A stretch of DNA of 64,000 bases from Ziziphus jujuba. Its lineage: Eukaryota; Streptophyta; Magnoliopsida; Rosales; Rhamnaceae. Under the pieces are notes generated by a model. It had not been told where the DNA came from. It saw nothing but the letters and a program-made list of their open reading frames with translations, and searched no databases. Where the stretch lies: the NCBI RefSeq assembly GCF_031755915.1, contig NC_083380.1, positions 33,018,501 through 33,082,500 on the forward strand, read 5' to 3'. Below are positions 61,575-64,000 of this stretch, piece by piece (the stretch's first letter is position 1; every line of letters starts with the position of its first letter). The position numbers and the translations under genes were made by a program.

Positions 61575-61850
61575 AGCTGCAGCTTTCTTTTCTGAATCCT
61601 ATCATTTTGGAGCGATAATATAGGGGTTGCATAAGTGGCTGCAAATCCTCTGCAACATGCAAAGGATAAAACATATATAGAAATTTGAGTTTCATTTGCA
61701 AGAGAGAGTTCTTGAAAGAGAACTTGAAGTGCGACATGTGCCTCCTAAAGAGCAGATAGCAGAGGAAGCTCTTATAGACAGTAAACAAGTGGACGCTCAC
61801 AAATCAGCTTCCAGATCAGCATTCAATTCAGTTATTAGTTGAATAGCTGA
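61575..61850 (+). pseudogene. Ty1/copia RNase H remnant
   Basis: Conceptual reading on the plus strand gives SDNIGVA, VAANPLQHAKDKTYIEI, then FARERVLERELEVRHVPPKE and QIAEEAL, with a stop between blocks. This is the C-terminal end of copia RNase H (pattern CDN...A..NP..HARTKHIEID..FVRE.V...L...HV....Q.AD). It is unrelated in detail to the copia element at 40804. No LTRs recognised around it. Confidence 0.7.
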
Positions 61851-62927
61851 CTAATGACTTTAATATTAATTATATCTGTCTGTTAAGTTTGTTAAGTGTG
61901 TTAATCACTACAGCATTCTAATTCAGTTTCTTTTTATCTTGCCATGTTGATACAAACTAAGCAATATTTGATTCACCAACAATGGAAAGAGTGATGATCT
62001 GTTCTTATTCATGACATTGAACTTGAAACTGAACTTGAACTAAATACACTGTAGGATTAATGAACAAAAACCTTTTGTTAATTTTGTTACTCAGACAAAT
62101 ATTTATATATATGTATATAATGGAAAATCTAATAGTAAGATCTATATTCATATTAAAATAGGTGTGTAAGTTACTTGTTAATTTAATATAGAAAAATAAG
62201 TGAAGTGCAGATCATGCTTGATACAGACTTAGGAGCCACTTCAATTTTCACTCACCAACATGTGAATAATATATATAATAACACATTATAATCCCATCTT
62301 CCACAAAAAAAAAAAATAATAATAAAAAAAAGAAAAAAAAAAAAAAAAAAAGGAAGATAATAATACGTTATAATGCTCGGACAGGTCTTGGCAGTGTGTT
62401 CAACTAACAACTGAACCCCTAGACATTGGATAATTAACTTTCTGACAAGTCATCTTGAACTTTGAATGGATAGCATCTAAGGGTGAATAAACATTGAGAA
62501 GTTGTGAGTAGTTATGACCATAATTTATAGACCCTTTAGATTTATTTATTCAATGGCCAAAATGGTATTTGTCAAAAATCTTTGTCTAGTACTTTGGTAT
62601 TATAGAACTGGCCCTTATCTCATAATAAGATTCTTTATAAGGAGATCTTAACATTTTACTGCTGAAGAGGATTATTCTTTACATTATTTAAAAGAGCACC
62701 TGATTGATTTAGGCTAGGCAGTTAGACGACTAATCTTCTCTTGTATAATTATATACAGATTAATGAATGAATAAGGCACGTACTGAGGTATTTTCAGATA
62801 TAACAAACACTCTCTCAAATTTTCTTAATAAGGTCATCTTCTTTCTGCTTTTTCTTCTTAATTACCCATATCTATGTATATAATTCACATCGACATATCA
62901 GGAGAGGAACTTCTTTCTGCAGCGAAA
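61851..62927 (+). promoter_or_regulatory. Gene-free upstream region of the DUF247 gene
   Basis: AT-rich with an A-rich run at 62306-62352. Possible TATA sequences are TATAATTATATA (62743) and TATGTATATAAT (62873). The first lies about 180 bp before the ATG, a plausible distance for a short leader. No coding frame. Confidence 0.35.
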
Positions 62928-64000
62928 ATGGAGGAGCAATCTGAAGCAGCAAAGGAATTAGTAATCAACATGGAAAATACTGAAGGACCTTATAAGGATC
63001 TTGTTGAGGAATCATCAACTCCAAGAAGCAACCAACAAATACAAGAAGAGCCGCCCAAGACACCAAAGGTTCCAGAGAAAAATGATAGACCAGCACCTCT
63101 CAGCAAGAAAAATGAACGACCTCCTGATCTCCCTCTTAAGCTTCATTTCATGCTCAATAAGGCTGAATCATCAACTCCAAGGAGCAACCAACAACAAGAA
63201 GGGCGCAAGATACCAAAGGTTCCAGATATGCTTCGTAATCTTAAAAAAGATGAAGGTTGGTTTTATCCTCGTGTGGTTTCCATCGGTCCTTATCACCATG
63301 GGAAGCATCACCTAAAGAAATTTGAGAAACTCAAGACTAAATTGGCATGGCAATATTGTAAAACTCCTGCTGGGCTTGTTGATTTATATGAGAGAGTCGA
63401 AAAGGTTGCCAGAGAAGCAAGGGAATTCTATGATATTGAAGGATTGAACAATATTGATGATGAGGCATTCACAAAAATGATGTTTCTTGACGGTTGCTTC
63501 ATTTTAGAGTTCATGCTCATGTGCTTGCAGCTGATGGGAGAAGAGGAATATCATACTGTGAAGATGAAAAATAATGACATAGCTAATGTCAAGCAAGACT
63601 TGTTCTTGTTAGAGAACCAACTCCCTTACAACGTCCTTGAGGCGTTGATGAAGGGCAACGAAGAATATGAATTATATGAATGGAAGAAGGGGGTTAAAAA
63701 TTTCATCACAATGTGCCGAAAACTTCCTCCTACAGTCGAACCATGGACGTCTGGTGCTAGTAATTATTTCTTCTGGTCACCACGAAAACATAAATTTAAA
63801 TCTCCTCTTCATCTTCTCGACATGACGAGGTCAAGATTTGTGAAACAAAGTGCTACCTCCCCGTCTCGACGTCGTCTTCAGGTGCGCCATGGTATGGGAA
63901 TCCGGTCCAGCTCCAAAAAAGCAGCCACCCCAAGTGCTACCAGTGATTGGTACTCTTATCATTCAGCCAGGGTGCTCAAGTCTATGGGAATCTGGTTCAG
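62928..64000 (+). CDS. DUF247 (UPF0481) protein, 3' end outside the window
   Basis: The ATG at 62928 opens a frame with no stop to the window end (357 codons so far). Upstream codons also resemble the paralog at 37403-38047, but an in-frame Met is first available here. DUF247 hallmarks: RKIPKVPDMLRNLKKDEGWF, PRVVSIGPYHHGKHHL, a DGCFILEFM segment, LFLLENQLPYNVLEALMKGN and PLHLLDMTRSRF. The C-terminal membrane anchor, expected about 100 or more residues further on, lies outside. The N-terminal arm contains an internal repeat (ESSTPRSNQQ at about residues 28-37 and 81-90, each followed by KTPKVP or KIPKVP) that the paralog has only once. DUF247 proteins are plant-specific and their biochemical role is mostly unknown. 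Confidence 0.9.
   Translation, partial: MEEQSEAAKELVINMENTEGPYKDLVEESSTPRSNQQIQEEPPKTPKVPEKNDRPAPLSKKNERPPDLPLKLHFMLNKAESSTPRSNQQQEGRKIPKVPDMLRNLKKDEGWFYPRVVSIGPYHHGKHHLKKFEKLKTKLAWQYCKTPAGLVDLYERVEKVAREAREFYDIEGLNNIDDEAFTKMMFLDGCFILEFMLMCLQLMGEEEYHTVKMKNNDIANVKQDLFLLENQLPYNVLEALMKGNEEYELYEWKKGVKNFITMCRKLPPTVEPWTSGASNYFFWSPRKHKFKSPLHLLDMTRSRFVKQSATSPSRRRLQVRHGMGIRSSSKKAATPSATSDWYSYHSARVLKSMGIWF

Overview
The window reads as nuclear DNA of a eudicot plant, probably a rosid. It is AT-rich and holds a Cf-type receptor-like protein gene, plant-type Ty3/gypsy and Ty1/copia retrotransposons primed by initiator-Met tRNA, and plant-only DUF247 (UPF0481) genes. The species cannot be named from sequence alone. 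Most of the 64 kb is transposable-element DNA. Only two host genes look substantially coding, one at each edge and both cut by the window: an LRR receptor-like protein (RLP, 1-2570) and a DUF247 gene (62928-64000). A third host gene, a DUF247 copy at 37241-38017, is broken.

Layout. 1-2570 is the RLP coding end, with a one-base frameshift near 319. A Ty3/gypsy element (2659-10874, minus strand, 5-bp target duplication TGTCT) follows and appears to sit inside a small intron in the RLP 3' untranslated region. 11971-12690 is a tandem array with a period of about 100 bp. From 12811 to 59866 there are eight copies of a TGTAACACCC...GGTCCTGACA element, 1.8 to 3.6 kb after removing nested insertions. 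They carry no internal coding region and most have recognisable 5-bp flanking repeats, so I read them as solo LTRs of one Ty3/gypsy family. One copy (12811-22138) holds a second, rearranged Ty3/gypsy element. Another (25644-35289) is the outer shell of a four-level nest. Between them lie a DUF247 pseudogene, a decayed Ty1/copia element (40804-45284) and a tandem segmental duplication (about 46200-52100 and 53090-56140). One duplicate preserves the empty site of a solo LTR found in the other. A non-autonomous hAT element sits in the second duplicate. The right end has a copia remnant and then the DUF247 gene.

The pattern is that of a resistance-gene-like and DUF247 neighbourhood swollen by nested retrotransposons and local duplications. 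I found no convincing new protein system. The strongest signals are structural: the intron-borne retrotransposon in the RLP, the 1.8-kb near-palindrome made by two opposed solo LTRs, the shuffled pol scraps of the second Ty3 element, the four-level nest, the internal empty-site control, and clusters of WRKY-type TTGAC boxes in LTRs beside immune-type genes.
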